A stretch of 64,000 nucleotides of DNA from Parvibaculum sp039973015. Its GTDB lineage: Bacteria > Pseudomonadota > Alphaproteobacteria > Parvibaculales > Parvibaculaceae. The stretch spans positions 28,160 through 92,159 of the forward strand of contig NZ_JBDWLT010000006.1 of the NCBI RefSeq assembly GCF_039973015.1. The letters run 5' to 3'. The position numbers were made by a program, and so were the translations under genes. The notes beneath the pieces are model-generated. The model was not told where the DNA came from, searched no databases, and worked only from the letters and a program-made list of their open reading frames with translations. This document shows, piece by piece, positions 31,840-39,690 of the stretch (its first letter is position 1; every line of letters starts with the position of its first letter).

Positions 31840-33450
31840 TCAGCCCTTCCTCAGACGGTAGATGCGGACGTCGATGTCCGAGGAATAGTAGACATCGCCG
31901 TTCTTTGCGACAGCGACTCCGGTGGGGATAAAGAGCGACGGGGTGTCCTCCGGCGCTTCAAAGCCTATGGGCAGGTTTTCGCCGATGACTTCGCTCTCTC
32001 CCGATTCCAGATCTATTGCCACGATGCGTTTTGCGCCCACTTCCGCAACGGCCAAGCGTCCATCTGGCATGATGTCGAAGCCTTCGGGCGCCGAGAGGTC
32101 ATGCGCCACCACGCTTCGTTCTCCGGTGTCAGGGTTTACTCTTGAAATCTGTCCGCCGAGATTTTCGCTGACATAAAGCATTCCGTCGCCGTTCAGCTTC
32201 AACATGGCTGGTCCCTCGAGACCGGTTGCGATATCCGTGCGGTTGTCCCAGTCATCGGCTGCTACGCGCACCAGCGCTCCACGGGCGTATTCGGAAACCA
32301 CAATGCTGCCGTCAGAAAGAACGATGGCATCTGCAGGCGTTGTAAATCCGTGATGAGGCTTGGAGGATGCATCGCCCGCCTCGTTGAAAACCTGAACGGC
32401 ACCTGCGGTAAGTGCTGCTACAGCCACGTGTCCGTTTGCGGTGGAAATGCTCAATGGGTAGTCGATGTTAGACGACCACACGCGAGCGATCTCCTCAATC
32501 GTGCTGCTAACCGGATCGACCTTGCGAATGGCAAAGAGGTCGGCAACAAAAATCTTGCCCTCCTCGTTCAGTGCAATATCGCCCGCGATGGCAAGCGGAC
32601 CAGAAACGATGGTCTCCACTTCACCGCTTTCCGTATCCACCGCGATGACGGCGTTGTCCGCCATGTTGGTGATGAAGAGTTTATCCTCGTTATCGAATGC
32701 GAGGTTATCAATTGCGGGGGCAACTTCGGCGATGAGTGTCTTTGCGCCCGTGTCTGTGTTCACTCGATAGACGTGGCCGGCTTCTGTGTCGACGGCATAG
32801 AGATCGCCTTTCGAATTGAAGTTCACGGCAGCGGGCGTCGCAAAGCCTTCGGCGATGACGTCCAGTGTTCCTGTGTCGACATCGACGCGTGCGATCTGGC
32901 CCTTGAACCAGAGAGGCCCGTAGAGCTTTCCGTCGGGTCCGAAGTCGAAGCCATTCAGGCCGCCCATTCCAGACATGATCTCGCGCGGCGGATTTTCACC
33001 ACTCGGGTCGAGTTCATAGAGCGCATCTCCGAGAAAGACCTGTGTGGCGAAGAGGCGGCCCTCATCCGTCCAGGCAATCGAATTGAGGCCGGGCAGACCC
33101 TCTGCGAGAGTGAGCAGGGTGCCATCGGTCTTGCGTGCATAAACCTTGCCGTCGAGAAAGGCGGTCCAGGCAAGTGTGCCGTCCGGTCCTTCCTCAAGGT
33201 CGTCCGCCATTCCTTCCGGCGGGCCTTCGTAGATGCTCGTTGCGCCGCTATCGCGGTCGACCTCGTAAATCGCGCTCCCTACGACGCTACCGGCGAGGAT
33301 CTTGCCCTCTTTTGTTACCGTGATGCCGTGTATGCCGTGGAAGGGAGAGGGCGCGGTTACCGCCTCCTGCGTATATTCCTCGCTATCGGAGCAAGCGGAC
33401 GCCGCAAACAGAATGGCGGCAAAAAACGCAGTGCGCTTCATGAAGTTCAT
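31840..33450 (-). CDS. beta-propeller lipoprotein (NHL/SMP-30-like)
   Basis: A 536-residue lipoprotein. The signal sequence ends with lipobox AASAC, so Cys20 would be acylated. The mature protein is built from about ten or more ~45-residue beta-propeller repeats with hydrophobic-GxLY/VxxVDxxTG signatures (for example GDLYAVDTEAGHVYRVNTDTG, or GMLYVSENLGGQISRVNPDTG), each carrying an Asp-x-x-Ser/Thr-Gly turn. The number suggests two consecutive propellers. The start at 33450 is supported by GGGGAGG five bases upstream. Similar repeats occur in gluconolactonase-like and NHL proteins, but no catalytic set could be assigned. It stands alone. Confidence 0.85.
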   Translation of the reverse strand: MNFMKRTAFFAAILFAASACSDSEEYTQEAVTAPSPFHGIHGITVTKEGKILAGSVVGSAIYEVDRDSGATSIYEGPPEGMADDLEEGPDGTLAWTAFLDGKVYARKTDGTLLTLAEGLPGLNSIAWTDEGRLFATQVFLGDALYELDPSGENPPREIMSGMGGLNGFDFGPDGKLYGPLWFKGQIARVDVDTGTLDVIAEGFATPAAVNFNSKGDLYAVDTEAGHVYRVNTDTGAKTLIAEVAPAIDNLAFDNEDKLFITNMADNAVIAVDTESGEVETIVSGPLAIAGDIALNEEGKIFVADLFAIRKVDPVSSTIEEIARVWSSNIDYPLSISTANGHVAVAALTAGAVQVFNEAGDASSKPHHGFTTPADAIVLSDGSIVVSEYARGALVRVAADDWDNRTDIATGLEGPAMLKLNGDGMLYVSENLGGQISRVNPDTGERSVVAHDLSAPEGFDIMPDGRLAVAEVGAKRIVAIDLESGESEVIGENLPIGFEAPEDTPSLFIPTGVAVAKNGDVYYSSDIDVRIYRLRKG

Positions 33451-33512
33451 GTTGTCCTCCCCTGTGCAGCTTTGTTGCATCCTCTCCCCAGGCGCACAAA
33501 GCCATTCATTTT

Positions 33513-33932
33513 CTACTCAATCAGAGCCCGTATTTTTTTGGCCTGGCTTTCAAGTTCCTTGAAATCGGCCATCTCCCGGGCGTGAAGCTTCAGGTCGATC
33601 CCGTCGGTTCTCGGAATGATGTGAGTGTGAATATGAAAGACGGTCTGTCCAGCTTCCGCGCCGTTCAATTGCGCAATGAGGATGCCCGGGACGTTGAATG
33701 CCCTCTTCACGGCCGGGGCGATGCGCTGAACGGTTTTCGCCATGGCGCCTGCATATTCAGGATCAAGGTCGAAAAGGTTCTCGGCCGGGAATTTCGGGAT
33801 GACGAGCGTGTGGCCTTCTGCCTGCGGCATGACATCCATGAAGGAAAGCGTCATGTCGTCTTCATAGACCTTGAAGCAGGGTGCGTCGCCGCGCAGGATT
33901 TTTGCGAAGATGTTGTTTGGATCATATGCCAC
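33513..33932 (-). CDS. HIT family hydrolase
   Basis: A 139-residue histidine-triad protein of the Hint branch. The catalytic motif HIHTHIIP holds the three histidines at 100, 102 and 104, preceded by the conserved GAEAGQTVFH loop. The N-terminus FAKILRGDAPCFKVYEDD with VIPK is also typical. Such enzymes split phosphoramidate or acyl bonds of adenosine nucleotides (for example AMP-lysine, aminoacyl-AMP). It starts two bases after the stop of the acyltransferase-like gene and is therefore in the same operon. Confidence 0.94.
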   Translation of the reverse strand: MAYDPNNIFAKILRGDAPCFKVYEDDMTLSFMDVMPQAEGHTLVIPKFPAENLFDLDPEYAGAMAKTVQRIAPAVKRAFNVPGILIAQLNGAEAGQTVFHIHTHIIPRTDGIDLKLHAREMADFKELESQAKKIRALIE

Positions 33933-33934
33933 GG

Positions 33935-35134
33935 TCAGAAATCATCCTCCTGATGTTCTTCTTTGCTCATATCGTGCCGGAAGGGCGCGTATTCGCCAAG
34001 TATCGCGATATCGCGATCGACGTATTGGCGTTCGCGGGAAAGATATTCGGCGACCGCCTCGCGAAATGAAGCGTTCGCGATCCAGTGCGCGCTATAGGTC
34101 CGGGAGGGAACATAGCCGCGCGCGAGTTTATGCTCGCCCTGTGCGCCAGCCTCTACACGTTCAAGGCCTCGGGCGATGGCGAATTCGATGGCCATGTAGT
34201 AGCAGCATTCGAAATGAAGGAAGGGGTGATGCTCGATTGTGCCCCAGTTTCGTCCATAGAGGGCATCGCCGCCGATGAAGTTCAATGCGCCTGCGATCAG
34301 TTTGCCATCGCGCCGCGCCATCACCAGAAGCGTCTCGTTGGCCGTACGTTCGCCTATCAGGCTGAAAAAATCTCTCGTGAGGTAGGGCGACCCCCATTTT
34401 CGCGCGCCCGTATCCATGTAGAAGGTGAAGAAGGCGTCCCAGTGATCTTCCGTGAGACCATCGCCTGTCACGCATTCAACAGTGATGCCATTTTCTGTCG
34501 CGCGTTCACGCTCTTTGCGGATCATCTTGCGCTTGCGGGAGGACAGGTCGGCGAGGAAGTCGTCGAATGTCCTGTAGCCTCGATTGTGCCAGTGGAATTG
34601 CTGGTCGGTCCGCTGAAGCAGGCCGTGGGCACCTGCACGTTTCCATTGCCGTTCGGGGAGGAAGGTAATGTGCAGCGAGGAGACGCCATGTCTTCGGGCG
34701 ATCTCGATGGCGCCTTCCAGCAATGTGTCTTCCAGGGCTTCGCGAATGGGTGTGTTCGGAACGAGGAAGCGTGGACCGGTTGCGGGCGTGAAGGGGACCG
34801 AACACTGAAGTTTTGGATAGTAGTTTCCCCCGGCATTCTCCAGGGCGTTGGCCCAGCCGTGGTCAAAGACGTATTCGCCCCGGCTATGGTTCTTCAGGTA
34901 CATCGGCATGCAGCCGGCGAGCTTGCCTGCCTCATCCTCCAGAAGGATGTGCTGAGCGAGCCACCCTGTGTGCCGCGTGGCTGACCCGCTCTCTTCCAGT
35001 GCGCTTAGAAATCCGTGCGAGACAAAGGGATTCGCCGGTTCACCCTGCGGATTGGCGCATGCGTCCCAGCTTTTGCTGTCCACGCCGGAAAGGCTGTCCA
35101 CGACACGGATGATGGCTGCTTCGCTGTCTCCCAT
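33935..35134 (-). CDS. FemAB-like (PF04339) GNAT-fold acyltransferase
   Basis: A 399-residue protein of the COG3146 family of peptidoglycan-biosynthesis-like acyltransferases, with two tandem GNAT folds. Conserved pieces are NPFVSHGFLSALEESGS, GCMPMYLKNHSRGEYVFDHGWA, YYPKLQCSVPFTPATGPR, FLADLSSRKRKMIRKER, GALNFIGGDALYGRNWG and HFECCYYMAIEFAIARGLERVEAGAQGEHK. The homologue group is widespread in proteobacteria but its acyl donor and acceptor are not established; aminoacyl-tRNA-dependent FemX proteins are the structural relatives. It is co-transcribed with HIT, which is interesting because HIT enzymes hydrolyse aminoacyl-adenylates. Confidence 0.9.
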   Translation of the reverse strand: MGDSEAAIIRVVDSLSGVDSKSWDACANPQGEPANPFVSHGFLSALEESGSATRHTGWLAQHILLEDEAGKLAGCMPMYLKNHSRGEYVFDHGWANALENAGGNYYPKLQCSVPFTPATGPRFLVPNTPIREALEDTLLEGAIEIARRHGVSSLHITFLPERQWKRAGAHGLLQRTDQQFHWHNRGYRTFDDFLADLSSRKRKMIRKERERATENGITVECVTGDGLTEDHWDAFFTFYMDTGARKWGSPYLTRDFFSLIGERTANETLLVMARRDGKLIAGALNFIGGDALYGRNWGTIEHHPFLHFECCYYMAIEFAIARGLERVEAGAQGEHKLARGYVPSRTYSAHWIANASFREAVAEYLSRERQYVDRDIAILGEYAPFRHDMSKEEHQEDDF

Positions 35135-35161
35135 GACCCGATCCTAATGAACCGGCGCTGC

Positions 35162-35629
35162 TCATGCGATCTCGAAAATAGCCTCGATTTCGACTGTCAT
35201 CTGGAAGGGGAGCGACGCAGCGGAAACGGCGGAGCGGGCGTGCCGTCCGGCTTCTCCGAAAACTTCCACCAGCAGGTCGGAACCGCCATTGATGACGGAA
35301 GGTTGCTGGTCGAAGTCCGGGGTGGAGTTCACGAAGCCGAGCAGCTTCACACAGCGCGTAACCCGGTCCAGGTCTCCGCCACATGCGGCCTTCAGCTGGG
35401 CGAGGACATTGATCATGGTAAGGCGAGCTGCGGCTTTCCCGGACTCGGCGTTCTGTTCCTGGCCGACCTTGCCCTGATATTCGAGACCTTTGGGACCGAC
35501 GGGGCCCTGACCCGAAATGAAAACCAGATTGCCTGTAAGGACATAAGGTACGTAGGTGCCCGCCGGTTGCGAGGGGGCAGGCAATTCGATGCCGATTTCC
35601 TTCAGGCGGGCTTCTGTCTTTCCGGTCAT
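35162..35629 (-). CDS. RidA family protein
   Basis: A 155-residue YjgF/YER057c/UK114-type protein. Reactive-intermediate deaminases hydrolyse enamines/imines made by PLP enzymes. It has the LVFISGQGPVG strand and an N-terminal ARLKEIGIELP. The C-terminal SAASLPFQMTVEIEAIFEI matches the usual active-site region, but the Arg normally before x-x-V-x-V (RxAVGVxxLP) is read here as HARSAVSAASLP, so the key Arg is present. It is longer than RidA proper (~130) and belongs to a non-RidA subgroup. It is divergent from agmatine deiminase. Confidence 0.88.
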   Translation of the reverse strand: MTGKTEARLKEIGIELPAPSQPAGTYVPYVLTGNLVFISGQGPVGPKGLEYQGKVGQEQNAESGKAAARLTMINVLAQLKAACGGDLDRVTRCVKLLGFVNSTPDFDQQPSVINGGSDLLVEVFGEAGRHARSAVSAASLPFQMTVEIEAIFEIA

Positions 35630-35723
35630 GTCGCTTTGCTCCCTTTGCCGCGGTTGCCGCACTATGTTGGCGCGTTATACCTAACGCCTAAGACGGAACG
35701 GCGAAAGAGCAGGAAGGCAGAGC

Positions 35724-36764
35724 ATGAGTGAGCGGCGTATGCCGGCGGATGACGGACTGTTCATGCCAGCTGAATGGGAGCCTCATGAACGCTGCTGGAT
35801 GCAATGGCCAAGCCGGACAGAAGTGTGGGGTGATCGCTTGCCGCAGACTTATGCCGCTTATGCGCAGGTTGCGCGAGCCATCGCCGCTTTCGAGCCCGTG
35901 AGCATGGTCTGCCGGCCGGAAGACGAGGCGCAGGTTCGCCTCGCCTGCGGGCGGGGCATTGAAACAGTGCCGCTCCCCATCGACGACAGCTGGTGCAGGG
36001 ACTCAGGCCCCATTTTTCTTATTGATGGCAAGGGACATGCCGCCGGGTCGCAGTGGCGTTTCAATGCATGGGGAAACGCCTATCACGGCTATGAAAACGA
36101 CGCCGCAGTGGCCGGACTTATCCTCGACCGGCTCGGCATGCGCAAATATTCGAACAATATGGTGCTGGAGGGTGGCGCGATTTCCGCGGATGGCTACGGC
36201 ACGCTTCTGACGACCGAGGAATGTTTGCTGAACGATAACCGCAATCCCGGGATGACCAGACAACAGATCGAGGAGACGCTTGCACTGACGCTCGGAGTCG
36301 CGCGGATTATCTGGCTGGACCGGGGACTGGAAGACGACGAGACGAGCGGCCATGTCGATATGATCGCTTCCTTTGCGGGTGAAGGCCGGGTTCTCCTGCA
36401 CAAGCCAGAGGACAGGCGCGACCCGAATTACGCCCGGATGCAGGATAACAAACAGCGTCTCGAAGCCGCGAAGGATGCGAGAGGGAGAGCGCTGGAGGTA
36501 ATCGAGATCCCTCAGCCGCAACGCCAGTTCAAAAGGGAAGATGGCAGACGGCTATGCACGTCCTACGTGAATTCATATATCGCCAACGGGGCGGTGATCA
36601 TGCCGACCTATGACGACCCGAACGACGATGTCGCGGCAGGTATCATGGCGGAGGCCTTTCCGGGGCGAAAAATCGAGACGGTGCCGGCGCTGGAAATCGC
36701 AATTGGCGGGGGCTCGATCCATTGCATTACGCAACAGCAACCCAAGGGCGAGCCGTTCGTCTGA
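35724..36764 (+). CDS. aguA: agmatine deiminase
   Basis: Converts agmatine to N-carbamoylputrescine in the arginine-decarboxylase route to putrescine. The 346-residue pentein-fold enzyme has MPAEWEPHERCWMQWP at the N-terminus, the DDSWCRDSGPIF guanidine-binding acidic motif, SGHVDMIASF, and the catalytic Cys in GGGSIHCITQQQP (C334). The partner N-carbamoylputrescine amidase (aguB), usually adjacent, is not in the window. The nearby divergent RidA gene may protect against reactive imines, but no direct link is visible. Confidence 0.95.
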   Translation: MSERRMPADDGLFMPAEWEPHERCWMQWPSRTEVWGDRLPQTYAAYAQVARAIAAFEPVSMVCRPEDEAQVRLACGRGIETVPLPIDDSWCRDSGPIFLIDGKGHAAGSQWRFNAWGNAYHGYENDAAVAGLILDRLGMRKYSNNMVLEGGAISADGYGTLLTTEECLLNDNRNPGMTRQQIEETLALTLGVARIIWLDRGLEDDETSGHVDMIASFAGEGRVLLHKPEDRRDPNYARMQDNKQRLEAAKDARGRALEVIEIPQPQRQFKREDGRRLCTSYVNSYIANGAVIMPTYDDPNDDVAAGIMAEAFPGRKIETVPALEIAIGGGSIHCITQQQPKGEPFV

Positions 36765-36783
36765 GCGATCAGCCGAGGATTTT

Positions 36784-37503
36784 TTATCCCAGCGTGGTAA
36801 GGCGCGCGGCCCGGCTGCCGTTCTTCTTGTCGGCATACATGGCGCGGTCTGCGCGTTCGATCAGGTTTTCGATCTGCGTTTCGCCATTGTAGCTTGCGAG
36901 GCCCAGGCTTGCGCGCACGGAAATGCGCTGCGCCTTGCAGGCAATCTTGAGCTTGCCGATTTCCCTCAGCATTTCACGCGCCCTTTCACGGGCAGGACGA
37001 TGATCGGCGCGAACAAAAAGGATCGCGAATTCGTCGCCGCCGAGACGTGCTGCATAGTCCGTTGCGCGAATGCTTTTGCTCAGGAAAGCACCAACCTGAC
37101 GCAGCACTTCGTCGCCAGCGCTGTGGCCGTGGCGGTCGTTGACGGTCTTGAAGTCGTCGAGGTCGATATAGGCGAGAAGGCCCGTTTCCTCATAGCGCGC
37201 GGCGCTCAGGAGATTGCGGCGAAGTACTTCATCGAAACCGCGTCTGTTGAGCAGCCCCGTGAGTTCGTCGGTCTGTGCGAGGGCCTCAAGCTGCTGGATG
37301 CGCTTGTTGAGTGCAACGATGCGGCTTTCGGTTTCGTTTGCGAAGGCGATTGCCTGCGAGACGAGGTGGCGATTGGCTTGCGTGCGACTTCCGAGGCCGA
37401 GGCTACGGCGAAAACGCTCCGTCTGCGGATCGGAAGGCATGATGCCGTCTAGAATGCCCGCAGGCTCGTTGCGATCTTCAAATGTTCTCTTCGGATACCC
37501 CAT
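36784..37503 (-). CDS. GGDEF diguanylate cyclase
   Basis: A ~239-residue soluble protein making cyclic di-GMP. After a ~45-residue unstructured N-terminus comes a coiled-coil-like helix (SQAIAFANETESRIVALNKRIQQLEALAQTDELTGL) typical of the linker feeding a GGDEF domain. The active-site loop is intact (GGDEF, 155-159), and an inhibitory I-site RATD lies five residues upstream (146-149), so product feedback is expected. No sensor domain or membrane segment is present, so the input is unclear. The start is chosen at MGYPKRTFED; longer frames upstream look non-coding. Confidence 0.93.
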   Translation of the reverse strand: MGYPKRTFEDRNEPAGILDGIMPSDPQTERFRRSLGLGSRTQANRHLVSQAIAFANETESRIVALNKRIQQLEALAQTDELTGLLNRRGFDEVLRRNLLSAARYEETGLLAYIDLDDFKTVNDRHGHSAGDEVLRQVGAFLSKSIRATDYAARLGGDEFAILFVRADHRPARERAREMLREIGKLKIACKAQRISVRASLGLASYNGETQIENLIERADRAMYADKKNGSRAARLTTLG

Positions 37504-37672
37504 ATGTCCCGCCACGGCTTCCCGCGACCCCCTGTTTGGAGTGTGAGTGAGGATGAAGATGCAAACGCGCGGCCAGAACAAGATGTAATTTAAATCAATG
37601 ACTTAAGAGATGGCGCCCCCCAGAAGACCCGGCAAAGTTTGCCGCTTAATGGTAGCGATTACCCAACACCGC

Positions 37673-38638
37673 CTAGGCCGATACGAGGTCGCGGGGCGGA
37701 TTTCCCCGGAAGAAGGCTTCAAGGTTTTCGAGGGCACGAAAACCCATGGCGTTGCGCGTTTCGAGCGTGGCGCTGCCGAGGTGGGGGAGGAGGAAGGCGT
37801 TGGAAAGATTGAGATATCCGGGATGCAGGTTCGGCTCGTTGTTGAAGACGTCGAGCCCGGCGGCCCCAAGGCGGCCGGAAGCGAGAGCTTCGATCAAGGC
37901 GTCGTCATCGACGATGTCGCCACGTGCGGTGTTCACGATGATGGCCCCCTCGGGGAGGTTGGCGATGGTCTCGCGGTTGATGAGCCCGCGCGTCTGCGGT
38001 GTCGACGCACAATGGATGGACAGGATGTCTGAAGCGCCGAAAAGTGAAGCAGTATCAGCATGATAGCACGCACCTTCCTCCAGCTCCGGCGAGAGGCGCT
38101 GGCGGCTGTGATAGTGGATCTCCATGCCGAAGGCGCGCGCACGGGAAGCTGTGGCGCGCCCGATACGGCCCAAGCCGAGGATCCCCAGCCGTTTGCCGGA
38201 AAGCTCCGTACCCAGCATTCCTGTGGGCGCCCAGTTTTTCCAGCGGCCTTCGCGAAGAGTGGCGATGGACGAGGTCGCGTTGCGGGCCGCACCGAGCATA
38301 AGAAGGAGGGCAATCTCGGCCGTGGCATCGGTCAGGACGTCCGGCGTGTTGGTGACGGCAATGCCGCGCGCGGCGGCAGCGGCGACGTCAATGTGATCGT
38401 AACCTACTGAGAAAGTTGAGATAATCCTGATGCTCGCGGGGAGGGCGGCGATCAGCTCCGCGTCGATCCTGTCCGTCACGGTGACGAGGAGGCCGTCCTT
38501 TCCCTGTGCATCCGCAACGATGCTTTCGCGTGTGGGGAGGGTGTCGCCGCCATTGAGGGAGGCATCGAAATGTGCAGAAGCGCGGGCCTCTACATCGGAC
38601 GGTAATTTTCGTGTGACGAGAATGCGGGGGCGGGTCAT
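37673..38638 (-). CDS. D-isomer-specific 2-hydroxyacid dehydrogenase
   Basis: A 321-residue NAD(P)-dependent reductase of the glyoxylate/hydroxypyruvate reductase type. The Rossmann motif is LGILGLGRIGRATASRARAFGM. The catalytic Arg is in NTARGDIVDD, Glu in DVFNNEPN and His in LLPHLGSATLETR. FSVGYDHIDVAAAAARGIAVTNTPDVLTDATAEIALLLML is the substrate-side signature. It probably reduces glyoxylate or hydroxypyruvate; the exact substrate is not defined. It is divergent from eipB with a 92-bp shared gap. Confidence 0.94.
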   Translation of the reverse strand: MTRPRILVTRKLPSDVEARASAHFDASLNGGDTLPTRESIVADAQGKDGLLVTVTDRIDAELIAALPASIRIISTFSVGYDHIDVAAAAARGIAVTNTPDVLTDATAEIALLLMLGAARNATSSIATLREGRWKNWAPTGMLGTELSGKRLGILGLGRIGRATASRARAFGMEIHYHSRQRLSPELEEGACYHADTASLFGASDILSIHCASTPQTRGLINRETIANLPEGAIIVNTARGDIVDDDALIEALASGRLGAAGLDVFNNEPNLHPGYLNLSNAFLLPHLGSATLETRNAMGFRALENLEAFFRGNPPRDLVSA

Positions 38639-38730
38639 GCAAAGCCTTCCGGATGAACTGGTTATCCGGTTTACCCGATGGTGTAGGCTTGCAAAAGGGC
38701 TGTGACGGGTGGAGCAGGAGCGGAAACGAA

Positions 38731-39543
38731 GTGAAGCGGTTCGAGTGTTTAGTATCTGTAATTGTTGCCTTTTTCGTCGCGGGCGCAGGGGCTGCGGCAG
38801 CCTCGCCGGCACTGCAGATGCATCGCGCCGTCTATGATCTGTCGCTCGGACACACACAGCCGGTGAGCGACGTGACGGGCATTGAGGGACGCATGGTCGT
38901 CGAGTGGCGAGGGGGGCCGGCTTGCGGCGGCTATACCTCGTTGCAACGCGTGGTGACGAAAGTTTCCGTTGCAGATCAAGGGTTTGTGAGCAACGACGTT
39001 CGTCTGAGCTATTGGGAAGCGGCGGACGGAAGCGAGTTTCGTTTCACCCGGACCGAGTACACGAATGGCGAGCTGACCGATAGCGAGGAAGGCACGGCAA
39101 CGCGCGAAAAGTCCGGCGATATCAAGCTGTTACGCGAGGGCGACGAGCCCGCGGCGATGCCCCGCGAGACGCTGTTTCCGATGGAATACAACCTCGGGCT
39201 GATCGAAAAAGCGCAAGCAGGGCACAAGGTTTTCAGCCATCCGCTGTTCGACGGGACGGAAAAGGGCGAGAATCCGACCACCGCCTTCATTGGGAAAACC
39301 GTTTCAGTTCAAGGGCTTGATGCGAAGGTGGACGGAAAGGGCGCGGCGCTCGCCGAGATGGAGCCCTGGCCCGTGCGGATCAGCTATTTCGATCCGGCGG
39401 ATGGCGAGGGCGTGCCGAACTTCGAGATGGGATATCTCTTATTTCCCAACGGGATATCGGCCACGCTGTCGCTCGATTATCTCGATGTCGAGGTGAAGGG
39501 GGCGCTCAGCGAGGTCACTTATTTCGATCCGGGAAAGTGCTGA
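38731..39543 (+). CDS. eipB: EipB family periplasmic protein (DUF1849)
   Basis: A 270-residue exported protein of the DUF1849/EipB family, which in Brucella and Caulobacter relatives supports cell-envelope integrity and interacts with a TPR lipoprotein. The signal peptide spans about 5-24 (FECLVSVIVAFFVAGAGAAAA). The fold is a beta-spiral; MHRAVYDLSLG, GRMVVEWRGG and TLFPMEYNLGLIEKAQAG are family motifs. Two cysteines remain after cleavage, in ACGGYT and at the very last residue (PGKC), the pair that forms the conserved disulfide. The GTG at 38731 follows AGGAG by ten bases. Confidence 0.9.
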   Translation: MKRFECLVSVIVAFFVAGAGAAAASPALQMHRAVYDLSLGHTQPVSDVTGIEGRMVVEWRGGPACGGYTSLQRVVTKVSVADQGFVSNDVRLSYWEAADGSEFRFTRTEYTNGELTDSEEGTATREKSGDIKLLREGDEPAAMPRETLFPMEYNLGLIEKAQAGHKVFSHPLFDGTEKGENPTTAFIGKTVSVQGLDAKVDGKGAALAEMEPWPVRISYFDPADGEGVPNFEMGYLLFPNGISATLSLDYLDVEVKGALSEVTYFDPGKC

Positions 39544-39608
39544 GCAAATGCGTGACCGTCACAATTCGCGGTGGCGGACTTCCGCCGTTTTTCGAACTTC
39601 ATTTCCGA

Positions 39609-39654
39609 CTGTCATCGAAACGTCATCATAACGTCACAAACGCCGCCCTTATCC
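39609..39654 (+). promoter_or_regulatory. triple-GTCA / TTATCC module, copy B
   Basis: Plus-strand CTGTCA, 4 bases, AACGTCA, 4 bases, AACGTCA, 12 bases, TTATCC: the same 46-base layout as at 3118-3163. An extra palindrome GTGAC-C-GTCAC lies upstream (39552-39562). TCATCCGTAGAC (39661-39672) is also present in copy A's region. Copy B lies in the 147-bp convergent gap between eipB and dinB. Confidence 0.5.
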
Positions 39655-39690
39655 CCATATTCATCCGTAGACGGATTTATCCCCGCTTCG

